From: an uncultured Clostridia bacterium
GTDB taxonomy: Bacteria; Bacillota; Clostridia; Peptostreptococcales; Anaerovoracaceae
DNA length: 64,000 nt
Assembly: GCA_934256595.1 (NCBI GenBank)
Contig: CAKQOW010000004.1
Span: 10,380-74,379 of the forward strand
Direction: 5' to 3'
Positions within the stretch are counted from its first letter, which is position 1. Each line of letters begins with the position of its first letter. The notes below the pieces were generated by a model. It did not search any database, was not told where the DNA came from, and saw nothing but the letters and a program-made list of their open reading frames with translations. Positions 16,671-24,195 of the stretch are shown one piece after another. The translations under genes and the position numbers were made by a program.

Positions 16671-17762
16671 ATGAAACTTGGAATAGTGGGACTTCCCAAC
16701 GTAGGTAAAAGCACATTGTTTAATGCAATAACAAAGGCAGGCGCAGAGGCTGCCAACTATCCGTTCTGTACGATAGAGCCAAATGTGGGCGTTGTTGCGG
16801 TTCCCGATGAGAGACTAAAAGTGCTTACAGATATGTACAATGCCAAAAAAACAATACATACGACCATAGAGTTTTATGATATTGCAGGTCTTGTTAAAGG
16901 CGCATCAAGAGGCGAGGGACTTGGCAACAAGTTTCTGGGACATATCAGAGAGGTTGCTGCAATCGTTCACGTTGTAAGATGCTTTGATGATCCTAACGTG
17001 GTTCATGTTGACGGTAAAATAAATCCGGCATCGGATATTGACACTATAAATATGGAGCTTATCCTTTCGGATATGGAGCTTCTCGAAAGAAGAATAGCAA
17101 AGACCACCAAAAACCTTAAGGGTGACAAGAGCCTCCAGAAAGAACTCGATATTTTAAACAAAGTAAATGACTTTCTCGGTGAGGGCAAATCGGCGAGAGC
17201 TATGGAACTTACCGATGAAGAGGCTGAATTTGTAAAGAGTCTTGATCTGCTTTCGTACAAGCCTGTTATATATGTGGCAAATGTATCAGAGGAAGATGCT
17301 GCGGCAGAGGACAATGAATATATTGCCCAGGTAAGAAAAATAGCCGACGAAGAGGGCTCGGACGTGGTTGTTGTATGCGCAGGCATAGAGGCTGAAATAT
17401 CAGAGCTTGACGACGAAGAAAAAGCAATGTTCCTTGAGGAACTTGGAATTGCAGAGTCAGGTCTTGACAAGCTGGTTAAGGCTTCATATCATCTGCTTAA
17501 CCTGATTTCATTCCTTACAGCAGGCGAGCCGGAGGTAAGAGCATGGACTGTAACCAAAGGCACCAAGGCGCCGCAGGCCGCAGGCAAAATACACACAGAT
17601 TTCGAAAAGGGATTTATCAGAGCGGAAACCATCGCATATGACAAGCTGATAGAGTGCGGCGGCAATCTTGCAACAGCCAAAGAAAAGGGTCTTATCAGGT
17701 CAGAGGGCAAGGAGTATGTTGTCAAGGACGGAGACGTAATGCACTTCCTGTTCAATGTATAA
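16671..17762 (+). CDS. ychF: YchF/Obg-family ATPase
   Basis: A 363-residue P-loop protein that prefers ATP and associates with ribosomes and stress control. The G1 motif GLPNVGKSTLFNAIT, G3-like DIAGLVKGASRGEGLGNKFL, the coiled-coil insertion (about 125-190) and a C-terminal TGS domain (KAPQAAGKIHTDFEKGFIRAE) are all present. Length and motif order are normal. It is a single gene with its own promoter and terminator. Confidence 0.95.
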   Translation: MKLGIVGLPNVGKSTLFNAITKAGAEAANYPFCTIEPNVGVVAVPDERLKVLTDMYNAKKTIHTTIEFYDIAGLVKGASRGEGLGNKFLGHIREVAAIVHVVRCFDDPNVVHVDGKINPASDIDTINMELILSDMELLERRIAKTTKNLKGDKSLQKELDILNKVNDFLGEGKSARAMELTDEEAEFVKSLDLLSYKPVIYVANVSEEDAAAEDNEYIAQVRKIADEEGSDVVVVCAGIEAEISELDDEEKAMFLEELGIAESGLDKLVKASYHLLNLISFLTAGEPEVRAWTVTKGTKAPQAAGKIHTDFEKGFIRAETIAYDKLIECGGNLATAKEKGLIRSEGKEYVVKDGDVMHFLFNV

Positions 17763-17779
17763 ATGAATATATGGCAGTT

Positions 17780-17808
17780 AAACGTCGGAGCTTTCCGGCG
17801 TTTTTTTC
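17780..17808 (+). terminator. Terminator of ychF
   Basis: AACGTCGGA-gct-TTCCGGCGTT followed by a run of T. Confidence 0.8.
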
Positions 17809-17894
17809 TGCAAGAAATTATTAATTTATTGATATACAGGTGAAACTGTTACGATGTTTTTACGTCTAATTGATAGGAACAAAAAGACCCTGTA

Positions 17895-17933
17895 CTGACC
17901 ACTTATCACAAAAAACGACCACTTGGCACAAAG
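17895..17933 (+). repeat. 20-bp-spaced direct repeat (GACCACTTnnCACAA)
   Basis: GACCACTTATCACAA (17897-17911) and GACCACTTGGCACAA (17917-17931) repeat with 20 bp spacing. This could be a two-half-site activator box for the short gene at 18005, or a remnant of an IS21-type end, which carry repeats of this kind. No transposase fragment is adjacent. Confidence 0.45.
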
Positions 17934-18004
17934 GTGTTGAAGCGTATCAGAATTTTGTGATAATATTTAGAAAACAGGGGAGAAACAAAAGGAGGAATTG
18001 TGGA

Positions 18005-18079
18005 ATGAAAGGAATAATGGTGATGGTTTCTGTTTTAGCTGCAGTGCTTGTTATGAGTATGACGGCTTGCGGTAATTAA
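18005..18079 (+). CDS. 24-residue lipoprotein-signal-like peptide
   Basis: AAGGAGG precedes an ATG that encodes only a signal peptide: MKGIMVMVSVLAAVLVMSMT followed by A-C-G-N and a stop. The lipobox (M-T-A-C) would make the cysteine the fourth residue from the end, so processing would leave a lipidated tripeptide plus a freed signal peptide. It may be the 5' stump of a lost lipoprotein gene, since many clostridial lipoproteins start like this, or a real signal-peptide-derived peptide. The frame is closed by TAA with no sign of a lipoprotein body downstream in other frames. Confidence 0.5.
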   Translation: MKGIMVMVSVLAAVLVMSMTACGN

Positions 18080-18152
18080 AGCTAAAGCTATAGATGAAAT
18101 AAGGAAAAAAGACACAGAGCAGCAATAGATACATACAGACTGAGAGGAAAAT

Positions 18153-18695
18153 ATGCTTACAAATGATTATGTGCTGTTTGCAGCAGTATTTGCTGCAGCA
18201 GGAGGAATACATATAGGGCTTGCGATAAAGAAAAAACAGCTTGCTAAGGACAGAATTATTAATATGGTTTTCAGATGGGCCTTTGCGGGATATCTGTGCT
18301 TTATAGCAGCAGTTACGCTGTTTCCGATAACACTGCCGCCTTACAAAGAGACCTTTATAACTCCGTATATAAATCTGGATCCGGGTATGCTTTTCAGATA
18401 TGGTGATGCCTATCATATGATTGTAAATATAGCGGGTAATCTGCTCCTGTTTGCTCCGGGTGTAATACTGGGCAGGCTTTGCAGAATTAAAGTGCTTGAA
18501 AGCTGGCAGAGCACGCTTGCGGCAGGAGCGGTTACCTCAGTTCTTATTGAGGTATTGCAGTATTGCGAAACTGTGTGGGGATTTAGTGATGTGCCGAGGA
18601 TTTCGGATATCAATGATGTGGCGCTGAATATCGCAGGGGCGGTTATAGGCTGGTTTGTATTCAGGCTGTTTGACAAAAGGAAAAAATCTGCTTAG
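18153..18695 (+). CDS. VanZ-family membrane protein
   Basis: A 180-residue protein with about five membrane segments and the VanZ-type signatures NIAGNLLLFAPGVILG, SVLIEVLQYCE and DINDVALNIAGAVIG. VanZ-like proteins are linked to low-level glycopeptide tolerance, but most chromosomal members have no proven role. The start at 18153 follows GAGAGGAAAAT. The next gene starts 38 bp downstream, so they may be cotranscribed. Confidence 0.85.
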   Translation: MLTNDYVLFAAVFAAAGGIHIGLAIKKKQLAKDRIINMVFRWAFAGYLCFIAAVTLFPITLPPYKETFITPYINLDPGMLFRYGDAYHMIVNIAGNLLLFAPGVILGRLCRIKVLESWQSTLAAGAVTSVLIEVLQYCETVWGFSDVPRISDINDVALNIAGAVIGWFVFRLFDKRKKSA

Positions 18696-18733
18696 GTTTA
18701 AAAGGGAAAACACAAAGGGAAAGGAAAGCTGCT

Positions 18734-19243
18734 GTGACAAAGAAAAAAGCTGTGGTAATAGGTATTGCTGCTGTGTTTGCAGCAGCAGCGCTGGTGCTGT
18801 GTAATATCGGATATTCATCGTATGAATGTGACAGACTGACTCCCGCAGAAGTCTCTGAAATCAGCGAAGACTATAACGAGGAAGATGCGGTAACTGTAAG
18901 CTTTGCGCTCAAAAGACATATTTCACCGAAAGGCTGGGGATTTAAGAAACAGGTGGTATTTGAAGAAAAGACAGCATTTTATATGGACAGCAGAAGCTAT
19001 GATGACTCCAGACTATATAATAAGGGGATAAAGTACGGCATATATAAAGATGCGCTGCTTACAGAGCCTGTTGCGGAAATTGATTTTGACCGCGCAGGAG
19101 ATGAGGAAAATGGAGAATACTGCATGACGCATATTAATACCGTTTTGGAGTCGGGTGTCTATTACATTGGAATAACTGCAAAGATGATGAATGTAAGTCC
19201 GTTTTCATTTGCTGCAAAATATTCATATATTTATGATGAATAG
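18734..19243 (+). CDS. Membrane-anchored extracellular protein, function unknown
   Basis: A 169-residue protein with a GTG start at 18734, an N-terminal hydrophobic segment (residues about 6-25) and an outer domain of about 140 residues with two cysteines, probably beta-rich (ESGVYYIGITAK). The end of the hydrophobic segment (ALVLCNIGYSS) has a cysteine but no good lipobox. I recognise no family. Its place after a VanZ gene suggests an envelope role. Confidence 0.6.
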   Translation: MTKKKAVVIGIAAVFAAAALVLCNIGYSSYECDRLTPAEVSEISEDYNEEDAVTVSFALKRHISPKGWGFKKQVVFEEKTAFYMDSRSYDDSRLYNKGIKYGIYKDALLTEPVAEIDFDRAGDEENGEYCMTHINTVLESGVYYIGITAKMMNVSPFSFAAKYSYIYDE

Positions 19244-19320
19244 GGACAGAGAGCGAACATATTGCAATCAATGCAGAAGAAAACGGTTGAATAAGCTGTA
19301 GTGAAATGATAAAATATACA

Positions 19321-19399
19321 GCAGGGAAACCGTTTAAAGCGGTTCGAAAATTTAAGGGTTAGTAAAACCGCCAAATCTTCGGCTTGGCGGTTTTACCTT
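19321..19399 (+). ncRNA. Antisense antitoxin RNA of a type I toxin-antitoxin pair
   Basis: A promoter TTGAAT (19287-19292), 17 bp, TAAAAT (19310-19315) points to a short + strand transcript. It ends at an 11-bp hairpin (AAAACCGCCAA/TTGGCGGTTTT, 19364-19394) followed by T-rich sequence. The RNA converges on the toxin gene and overlaps its 3' end and terminator, the arrangement known for txpA/RatA-type pairs. An internal AAACCG/CGGTTT hairpin lies at 19326-19344. The region is repeated, degenerate, at 19622. Confidence 0.7.
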
Positions 19400-19470
19400 T
19401 TGTGGTTATCCCTCTGAATGATTAATCCGATAACCATAAGTATGATAACCAGAATTTCATAATCATTCAT
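19393..19470 (-). CDS. Type I toxin, 25-residue hydrophobic peptide (holin-like/TxpA-like)
   Basis: Reading the reverse strand from 19470 gives MNDYEILVIILMVIG-LIIQRDNHKR and a TAA stop. It has a short polar start with D-Y-E, a single membrane helix and a charged tail, the pattern of Firmicute type I toxins. AAAGGAG sits 8 bases before the ATG. A strong promoter reads on this strand: TTGTTT (19550-19555), 17 bp, TATAAT (19527-19532), giving a leader of about 50 bases. The stop codon overlaps the shared terminator hairpin. Such peptides damage the cell membrane unless blocked by the antisense RNA. Confidence 0.75.
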   Translation of the reverse strand: MNDYEILVIILMVIGLIIQRDNHKR

Positions 19471-19526
19471 AGGCGTTCTCCTTTCAAAAGTCTGAACCGC
19501 CTTAAGCTCCCTCGCTGTATAAACAT

Positions 19527-19555
19527 ATTATAGCGAACATACATTTCCAAAACAA
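19527..19555 (-). promoter_or_regulatory. Promoter of the toxin gene
   Basis: On the reverse strand TTGTTT (19550-19555) and TATAAT (19527-19532) are separated by 17 bp, upstream of the toxin ribosome binding site. Confidence 0.7.
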
Positions 19556-19604
19556 TGGTAATAGTATAAGTTTTAAAAATTAATTTGAAAGAGTAAGAAA
19601 CAGC

Positions 19605-19790
19605 GACTTAGAAGAAAACAGTTGAATAAGCCGTAGCGAAATGATAAAATATACAGTAGGGAAACCGTTTAGAGCGGTTTGAAAATGTTAGATTGATAAA
19701 ACCGTCAAGTCTTTGACTTGGCTGGAGGTTTTACTTTTTGTGGTTATTAGGCATTAAAACCGTCAGGCGATTATACCTGGCGGTTTTAAT
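19605..19790 (+). pseudogene. Decayed second copy of the type I toxin-antitoxin locus
   Basis: This stretch repeats the antitoxin region: promoter TTGAAT (19622-19627), 17 bp, TAAAAT (19645-19650), the GGGAAACCGTTT block and a weaker hairpin (19698-19733). On the reverse strand only the last toxin codons remain (N-N-H-K-K-stop, 19731-19748). The rest of the toxin is gone, replaced by another hairpin, AAAACCGTCAGG/CCTGGCGGTTTT (19756-19787). The antitoxin promoter looks usable, so this copy might still make an RNA that acts on the intact toxin. Confidence 0.65.
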
Positions 19791-19814
19791 ATGCAAATTT
19801 TTTCAGATTACCTC

Positions 19815-19850
19815 TTGACACATAATACTATGCGTTATATAGTATTATGT
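19815..19850 (+). promoter_or_regulatory. padR promoter with overlapping PadR operator
   Basis: TTGACA (19815-19820), 17 bp, TATAGT. A perfect 12-bp inverted repeat, ACATAATACTAT (19820-19831) and ATAGTATTATGT (19839-19850), covers the spacer and -10. This is typical of an autoregulated PadR operator. Confidence 0.8.
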
Positions 19851-19870
19851 GAAAGGGGGTATTTATATAT

Positions 19871-20191
19871 ATGTTAAACCCACAGATGAAACGAGGACTT
19901 CTTGAGGTGTGCGTTCTGTCGGCGCTCAGCAGAGAGGGCTCCTACGGATACAAGATTATCAAGGATATATCAGGCTGCATTGAGATATCCGAGTCTACAC
20001 TGTATCCTATACTTAAACGACTTGAAGGTTCCGGAATGGTTACGGTCCATTCGGTGGAGCACAACGGCAGACTGCGAAAGATTTATGAAATCACAGACAA
20101 GGGACGAAGTCAGATTGATGATTTCATAGATGACTGGCACGAGATTGAAGCAGTATACGAATATATAAAGGAGGGAAAGGGACGTGAATAA
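19871..20191 (+). CDS. PadR-family transcriptional regulator
   Basis: A 106-residue winged-helix repressor of the short PadR group: MKRGLLEVCVLSALSREGSYGYKI, then the recognition helix ISESTLYPILKRLEGSGMV and wing RKIYEITDKG. AAAGGGGG precedes the start. Its end overlaps the start of the DUF1700 gene by 8 bp. PadR-DUF1700-DUF4097 operons are common in Firmicutes and are thought to sense envelope stress. Confidence 0.92.
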   Translation: MLNPQMKRGLLEVCVLSALSREGSYGYKIIKDISGCIEISESTLYPILKRLEGSGMVTVHSVEHNGRLRKIYEITDKGRSQIDDFIDDWHEIEAVYEYIKEGKGRE

Positions 20192-20780
20192 GGAGACGTT
20201 TTTAAAAGCGCTGGAGGACAGGCTCTTCCAGCTGCCTGATGAGGAGAAGAAACAGCAGGTGGATTATTACAGAGAGGTGCTTGAGGATAAGATAGAGGAC
20301 GGTATGAGCGAAGATGAAGCCGTTGCAAGCTTTGGTGATATTGACAAGCTGGCAGATGACATACTTCAGGATACGCCCCTTGCCACACTGGTTAAAACAA
20401 AGGTAAAGCCCAAAAAAGGCTGGACGCCGGCGGCCATAGTTCTGGCCGTTGTCGGCTCACCCGTATGGGTGCCGATTGCAATTGCGGTGCTTGCGGTTGT
20501 GATTTCCATGTTTGCAGTATGCTGGGCAGTTATAGTCAGCATATTTGCGGCGGTACTTTCCATAGGTGTCAGCGGAATATATCTGCTGGTTAAGGGATTT
20601 ACGCTTGCAGGTATGGGATTTCCATATATACTGCTGACACTGGGCAGCGGCATCACACTGGCGGGACTGTGCCTGTTTGCATGGCTTGGCGCCAGAATAC
20701 TGGTAATCTGGATGGTTCAGTTTACTAAATGGCTTGCAAAAGAAATCAAGGGAATATTCATCAAAAAGGGGGAACGCTAA
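20184..20780 (+). CDS. DUF1700 (HAAS-domain) membrane protein
   Basis: A 198-residue protein. The first 80 residues are the helical HAAS domain (MNKETFLKALEDRLFQLP, VDYYREVLEDKIEDG, IDKLADDIL), which usually partners a PadR regulator. The rest contains about three to four membrane segments (residues 83-190). It overlaps padR by 8 bp and is followed one base later by the DUF4097 gene. It probably transmits envelope state to PadR. Confidence 0.88.
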   Translation: MNKETFLKALEDRLFQLPDEEKKQQVDYYREVLEDKIEDGMSEDEAVASFGDIDKLADDILQDTPLATLVKTKVKPKKGWTPAAIVLAVVGSPVWVPIAIAVLAVVISMFAVCWAVIVSIFAAVLSIGVSGIYLLVKGFTLAGMGFPYILLTLGSGITLAGLCLFAWLGARILVIWMVQFTKWLAKEIKGIFIKKGER

Positions 20781-20781
20781 A

Positions 20782-21636
20782 ATGAAAAAAAGTACAAAAA
20801 TAATTCTGCTTACAGCAACCGGCCTTGTGGCCTTTGGAATAGTACTTACCGTTGCAGGCGTTATAGCGGGAGCTTCATTCAAAGAAATATATCACGGCGG
20901 TCTGTGGAACCATGTATATTATGAAGAGGAATACGACAACAGCTTCAAAAGCAGCGGGGTTTACGAGGTAGACAGTGAGAATATAGACAAAATCAGCATA
21001 GACTGGGTATCGGGAGATATCGACATAGTGCCTTATGACGGTGACAATATCGTTATGAAAGAAACCGCCCGCAAAGAAATCACAGACGAAAACTGTCTGA
21101 GATACAGAGTAAAAGACGGAGAGCTTTCGATTAACTATACAACAGGCAAGGTTGCCGTAAAATTTGGCGACACAGGGGATGACATCAACAAGAGACTTCA
21201 GGTAAAGGTTCCTAAAGCGCTTGCAGACAGCCTTAACAGTCTCAGTATTGACAGCGTATCATCGGATATTACCGCAGACGGCTTTGCAATTGACAGTATG
21301 TATGTGGACGTTACTTCGGGAAATACCAGGCTCTCGGATATGAAAGTAAAGCATTTTGAAATCGATATGATATCAGGAGATTTAGAAGCTGCATTTACAG
21401 AATGTCCTGAGGAGCTTGATGTAGACAGCACATCAGGAGACAGCACCGTATATCTGCCGGCAGGCAGCGGATTTACATTAGAATTTGACGGCGTATCGGG
21501 AGAATTTATAACAGAATTTTCACCTCTGAAAAATTCAGATGACGATTATGTTGTGGGCGACGGCAAAAACAGCTTCAGTGTCGATACGACCGGCGGTGAT
21601 TTCACAGTAAGGATAAGCAAGACAGCAAATATATAA
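20782..21636 (+). CDS. DUF4097-family beta-strand repeat protein
   Basis: A 284-residue protein with an N-terminal membrane anchor (residues about 8-32) and an outer region of repeated beta turns: IDWVSGDIDI, IDSVSSDITA, VDVTSGNTRL, IDMISGDLEA, VDSTSGDSTV, VDTTGGDFTV. This is the DUF4097 'putative adhesin' right-handed beta fold. The start at 20782 follows GGGGGAACGCTAAA. It is the last gene of the PadR operon, before a strong terminator. Confidence 0.88.
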   Translation: MKKSTKIILLTATGLVAFGIVLTVAGVIAGASFKEIYHGGLWNHVYYEEEYDNSFKSSGVYEVDSENIDKISIDWVSGDIDIVPYDGDNIVMKETARKEITDENCLRYRVKDGELSINYTTGKVAVKFGDTGDDINKRLQVKVPKALADSLNSLSIDSVSSDITADGFAIDSMYVDVTSGNTRLSDMKVKHFEIDMISGDLEAAFTECPEELDVDSTSGDSTVYLPAGSGFTLEFDGVSGEFITEFSPLKNSDDDYVVGDGKNSFSVDTTGGDFTVRISKTANI

Positions 21637-21642
21637 AGTTTG

Positions 21643-21676
21643 TGTAGCAGTTGATATAAAACTGCTACATTTTTTA
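21643..21676 (+). terminator. Terminator of the padR operon
   Basis: TGTAGCAGT (21643-21651) pairs with ACTGCTACA (21661-21669), followed by TTTTTT. Confidence 0.9.
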
Positions 21677-21749
21677 TACGCACATTACAGCAAGTTTGTA
21701 AAAATATGCGACCTATGTATAAAATTTAGTGCAAAAACATCTAAAAAAC

Positions 21750-21862
21750 TTTACTTTTCAACTGAAACTAGTATAATTAGTATGTGTCTTTTTTTGTATA
21801 ATACTTTAGAATTAGAGCAGAAAAGACATATGGGTTTTATGCCGCTAATCAACAGGCGGCAT
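21750..21862 (+). promoter_or_regulatory. livJ promoter region and leader hairpin
   Basis: TTTACT (21750-21755), 16 bp, TATAAT (21772-21777) is the best promoter; another TATAAT lies about 25 bp downstream. The leader of about 110 bases contains the hairpin ATGCCGC/GCGGCAT (21839-21862) without a T run, so it is more likely a stabiliser or binding site than a terminator. Confidence 0.5.
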
Positions 21863-21897
21863 TATTGACTTAAAACAAATTTTAGGAGGAGTAAAAA

Positions 21898-23121
21898 ATG
21901 AAAAAGAAAATCGCTCTTATTTTATCAGTAGTGATGATTCTTGCATTAGCATTCAGCGTTACAGGCTGCGGCGGCGGCAGTGATGCAGAAGGCGTTAATG
22001 TAGAAGGCGATACTATCAAAATCGGTGTGTTCGAACCTACTACAGGTGAAAACGGCGGCGGCGGAATGCAGGAAGTTCTCGGCGTACGTTATGCAAACCA
22101 GCTTAACCCTACAGTAGAGGTTGGCGGCAAGACTTACAACATCGAATTAGTAGAAGTGGACAACCAGTCAGACAAGACTGCGGCTGTAACAGCAGCTCAG
22201 CAGCTTATCAGTGACGGAGTTGTAGGCGTTCTCGGATCATACGGTTCAGGCGTTGCTATCGCGGCAGGAGATACTTTCAAGACTGCAGCAGTTCCGGCAA
22301 TCGGCTGTTCATGCACAAACCCTCAGGTTACATCAGACAACGAATTCTATTTCAGAGTCTGCTTCCTTGATCCGTTCCAGGGTACTGTAATGGCTAACTA
22401 CGCAGCAGATCAGGGATACACTAAGGCAGCAGTTATCGCTCAGAACGGTGACGACTACTCAACAGGTCTTGCAGGATACTTCAAGACTGCATTTGCAGAC
22501 CTTGGCGGTGAAATCGTAGCTGACGAAACTTACAACACAAACGAATCAGACTTCAACGCTATCTTAACCAAGGTTAAATCAGCAGACCCTGATTGCATAT
22601 TCATCCCTTCATCAATAGCAACTGCTACATTAATTCTTCCGCAGATTACTGCAAACGGAATTGATGCGCAGGTACTTGCAGGCGATACATGGGAAAACGC
22701 AGCAATCATCTCAAAGGATATGGTTGGCGCTGCATTCTCAACTTTCTTCGATGAAAACGACGAATCAAACCCTGTAGCTGTTGAATTCGTAAAAGGCTTC
22801 AAGGAATACTTAAACAGCAGCAAGCAGAACCTTACATGGAACAGCGGAACTGATACAGTAGCTGCAGTTTCAGCATTAGGTTATGATGCTTACATGGCTA
22901 TGTACAATGCAATCGCTGCATTAGATGGTGATACAGTTAACTCAGTTGCAATCAGAGATGCTCTTTACAATGTAAACTTTGACGGCGTAACAGGAAACAT
23001 CACTTTCAACGATACAGGCGATGCAAACAAGGATACAGCTTACATCAAGACTTGCACAGACAAGTCATTAAAGAGTAAGAGCTTTGAATTCTTAAAGACT
23101 CAGACTGTAGAAGCTAAATAG
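21898..23121 (+). CDS. livJ: Branched-chain amino acid ABC transporter, substrate-binding lipoprotein
   Basis: A 407-residue type I periplasmic-binding-fold lipoprotein. The signal peptide ends in the lipobox V-T-G-C (Cys 24), followed by a Gly/Ser linker. Family motifs are IKIGVFEPTTGENG, AVTAAQQLISDGVVGVLGS, AVPAIGCSCTNPQVT and YDAYMAMYNAI. It binds the substrate outside the membrane for LivHMGF. It starts a five-gene operon and is separated from livH by a structured 183-base spacer. Codon use is more biased than in neighbours, in keeping with high expression. Leu/Ile/Val is the family default, not proven here. Confidence 0.93.
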   Translation: MKKKIALILSVVMILALAFSVTGCGGGSDAEGVNVEGDTIKIGVFEPTTGENGGGGMQEVLGVRYANQLNPTVEVGGKTYNIELVEVDNQSDKTAAVTAAQQLISDGVVGVLGSYGSGVAIAAGDTFKTAAVPAIGCSCTNPQVTSDNEFYFRVCFLDPFQGTVMANYAADQGYTKAAVIAQNGDDYSTGLAGYFKTAFADLGGEIVADETYNTNESDFNAILTKVKSADPDCIFIPSSIATATLILPQITANGIDAQVLAGDTWENAAIISKDMVGAAFSTFFDENDESNPVAVEFVKGFKEYLNSSKQNLTWNSGTDTVAAVSALGYDAYMAMYNAIAALDGDTVNSVAIRDALYNVNFDGVTGNITFNDTGDANKDTAYIKTCTDKSLKSKSFEFLKTQTVEAK

Positions 23122-23145
23122 TTTAACTTATACAATCTTTGATTA

Positions 23146-23267
23146 TCAGAGCGTGGAGGCTTCTGCCTCCTCGCTTTACGTCTTATTAGCTTGCTAAGAT
23201 TTGCGAATCAGCAGTATTGCAGGTTAATAAATCTTAGCAGGCACATGAACTGACCTTGTGACCTGCA
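23146..23267 (+). promoter_or_regulatory. Structured intercistronic RNA between livJ and livH
   Basis: A hairpin AGCG-t-GGAGGC/GCCTCC-t-CGCT (23151-23175) is followed by a weak T stretch. Then an 11-bp inverted repeat TGCTAAGATTT (23192-23202) pairs with AAATCTTAGCA (23229-23239), and a competing TGCAGGT/ACCTGCA pair overlaps it (about 23219 and 23260). It may set livJ above livHMGF by partial termination or mRNA protection. Confidence 0.5.
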
Positions 23268-23304
23268 GGTAATTATATGTTTTTTTTAAGGAGGCTTACA
23301 AACA

Positions 23305-24192
23305 ATGACATTAACAGTATTTTTACAGTATTGTTTGGCAGGCATTTCAATAGGGGGTATATATGCCCTTATAGCTATCGGATATACAATGGTCTACGGT
23401 ATACTTCGCTTAATCAACTTTGCTCACGGCGATATCTTTATGATGGCCGCATATTTTATGATATTTGCAATGGTTGATTTTGCAATTCCGTGGTATATAT
23501 CAATGATAATAATGATTATAGCTACAGTAGTGCTGGGTGTTATCATCGAGAAGGTCGCATATGCGCCTCTTCGCAGCGCACCCCGCATGTCGGTTATGAT
23601 TTCAGCTATAGGTGTGTCATACCTGCTGCAGAATGTGGCTACATACCTGTTTTCAGCGCTGCCGAAATCATATCCGTCAATTCCTGTTTTAAACAAGACT
23701 ATTCATCTTGGCGATGTATCAACATCATTAGTAACATTCATAACTCCTATCATTACCATAGGATTTGTACTGCTTCTGATGGCTATGATTAAATATACCA
23801 AGGTGGGTATGGCAATGAGAGCTGTTTCCAAGGACTTTGAAACAGCGCAGCTTATGGGTATCAAAATCAACAGCGTAATATCACTTACATTTGTAATAGG
23901 CTGTTTCCTTGCGGCTGTAGGCTCAATGCTTTACTTTACGCCAAGACCGTCAGTTTATCCTCTCGTGGGCTCACTTCCGGGACTCAAATGCTTCATAGCT
24001 GCAGTATTCGGAGGAATAGGCAGCATACCGGGAGCCCTTGTGGGCGGCTTTGTAATCGGACTTTCCGAAACATTTATCAAAGCAGCGGGATATTCTGAAT
24101 TCAGTGATGTATTCACATTTATATTATTAATCGTTATCTTAATGGTAAAGCCGACAGGACTGTTTGGCGAAAAATTGGCGGAGAAGGTGTAG
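23305..24192 (+). CDS. livH: Branched-chain amino acid ABC transporter, permease LivH
   Basis: A 295-residue polytopic permease with the LivH landmarks GGIYALIAIGYTMVYGILRLINFAHGD (split over the first helices), AMRAVSKDFETAQLMGI (coupling helix) and the C-terminal ALVGGFVIGLSE. AAGGAGG precedes the start. It pairs with LivM, whose gene begins 3 bp after its stop. Confidence 0.95.
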   Translation: MTLTVFLQYCLAGISIGGIYALIAIGYTMVYGILRLINFAHGDIFMMAAYFMIFAMVDFAIPWYISMIIMIIATVVLGVIIEKVAYAPLRSAPRMSVMISAIGVSYLLQNVATYLFSALPKSYPSIPVLNKTIHLGDVSTSLVTFITPIITIGFVLLLMAMIKYTKVGMAMRAVSKDFETAQLMGIKINSVISLTFVIGCFLAAVGSMLYFTPRPSVYPLVGSLPGLKCFIAAVFGGIGSIPGALVGGFVIGLSETFIKAAGYSEFSDVFTFILLIVILMVKPTGLFGEKLAEKV

Positions 24193-24195
24193 ATT

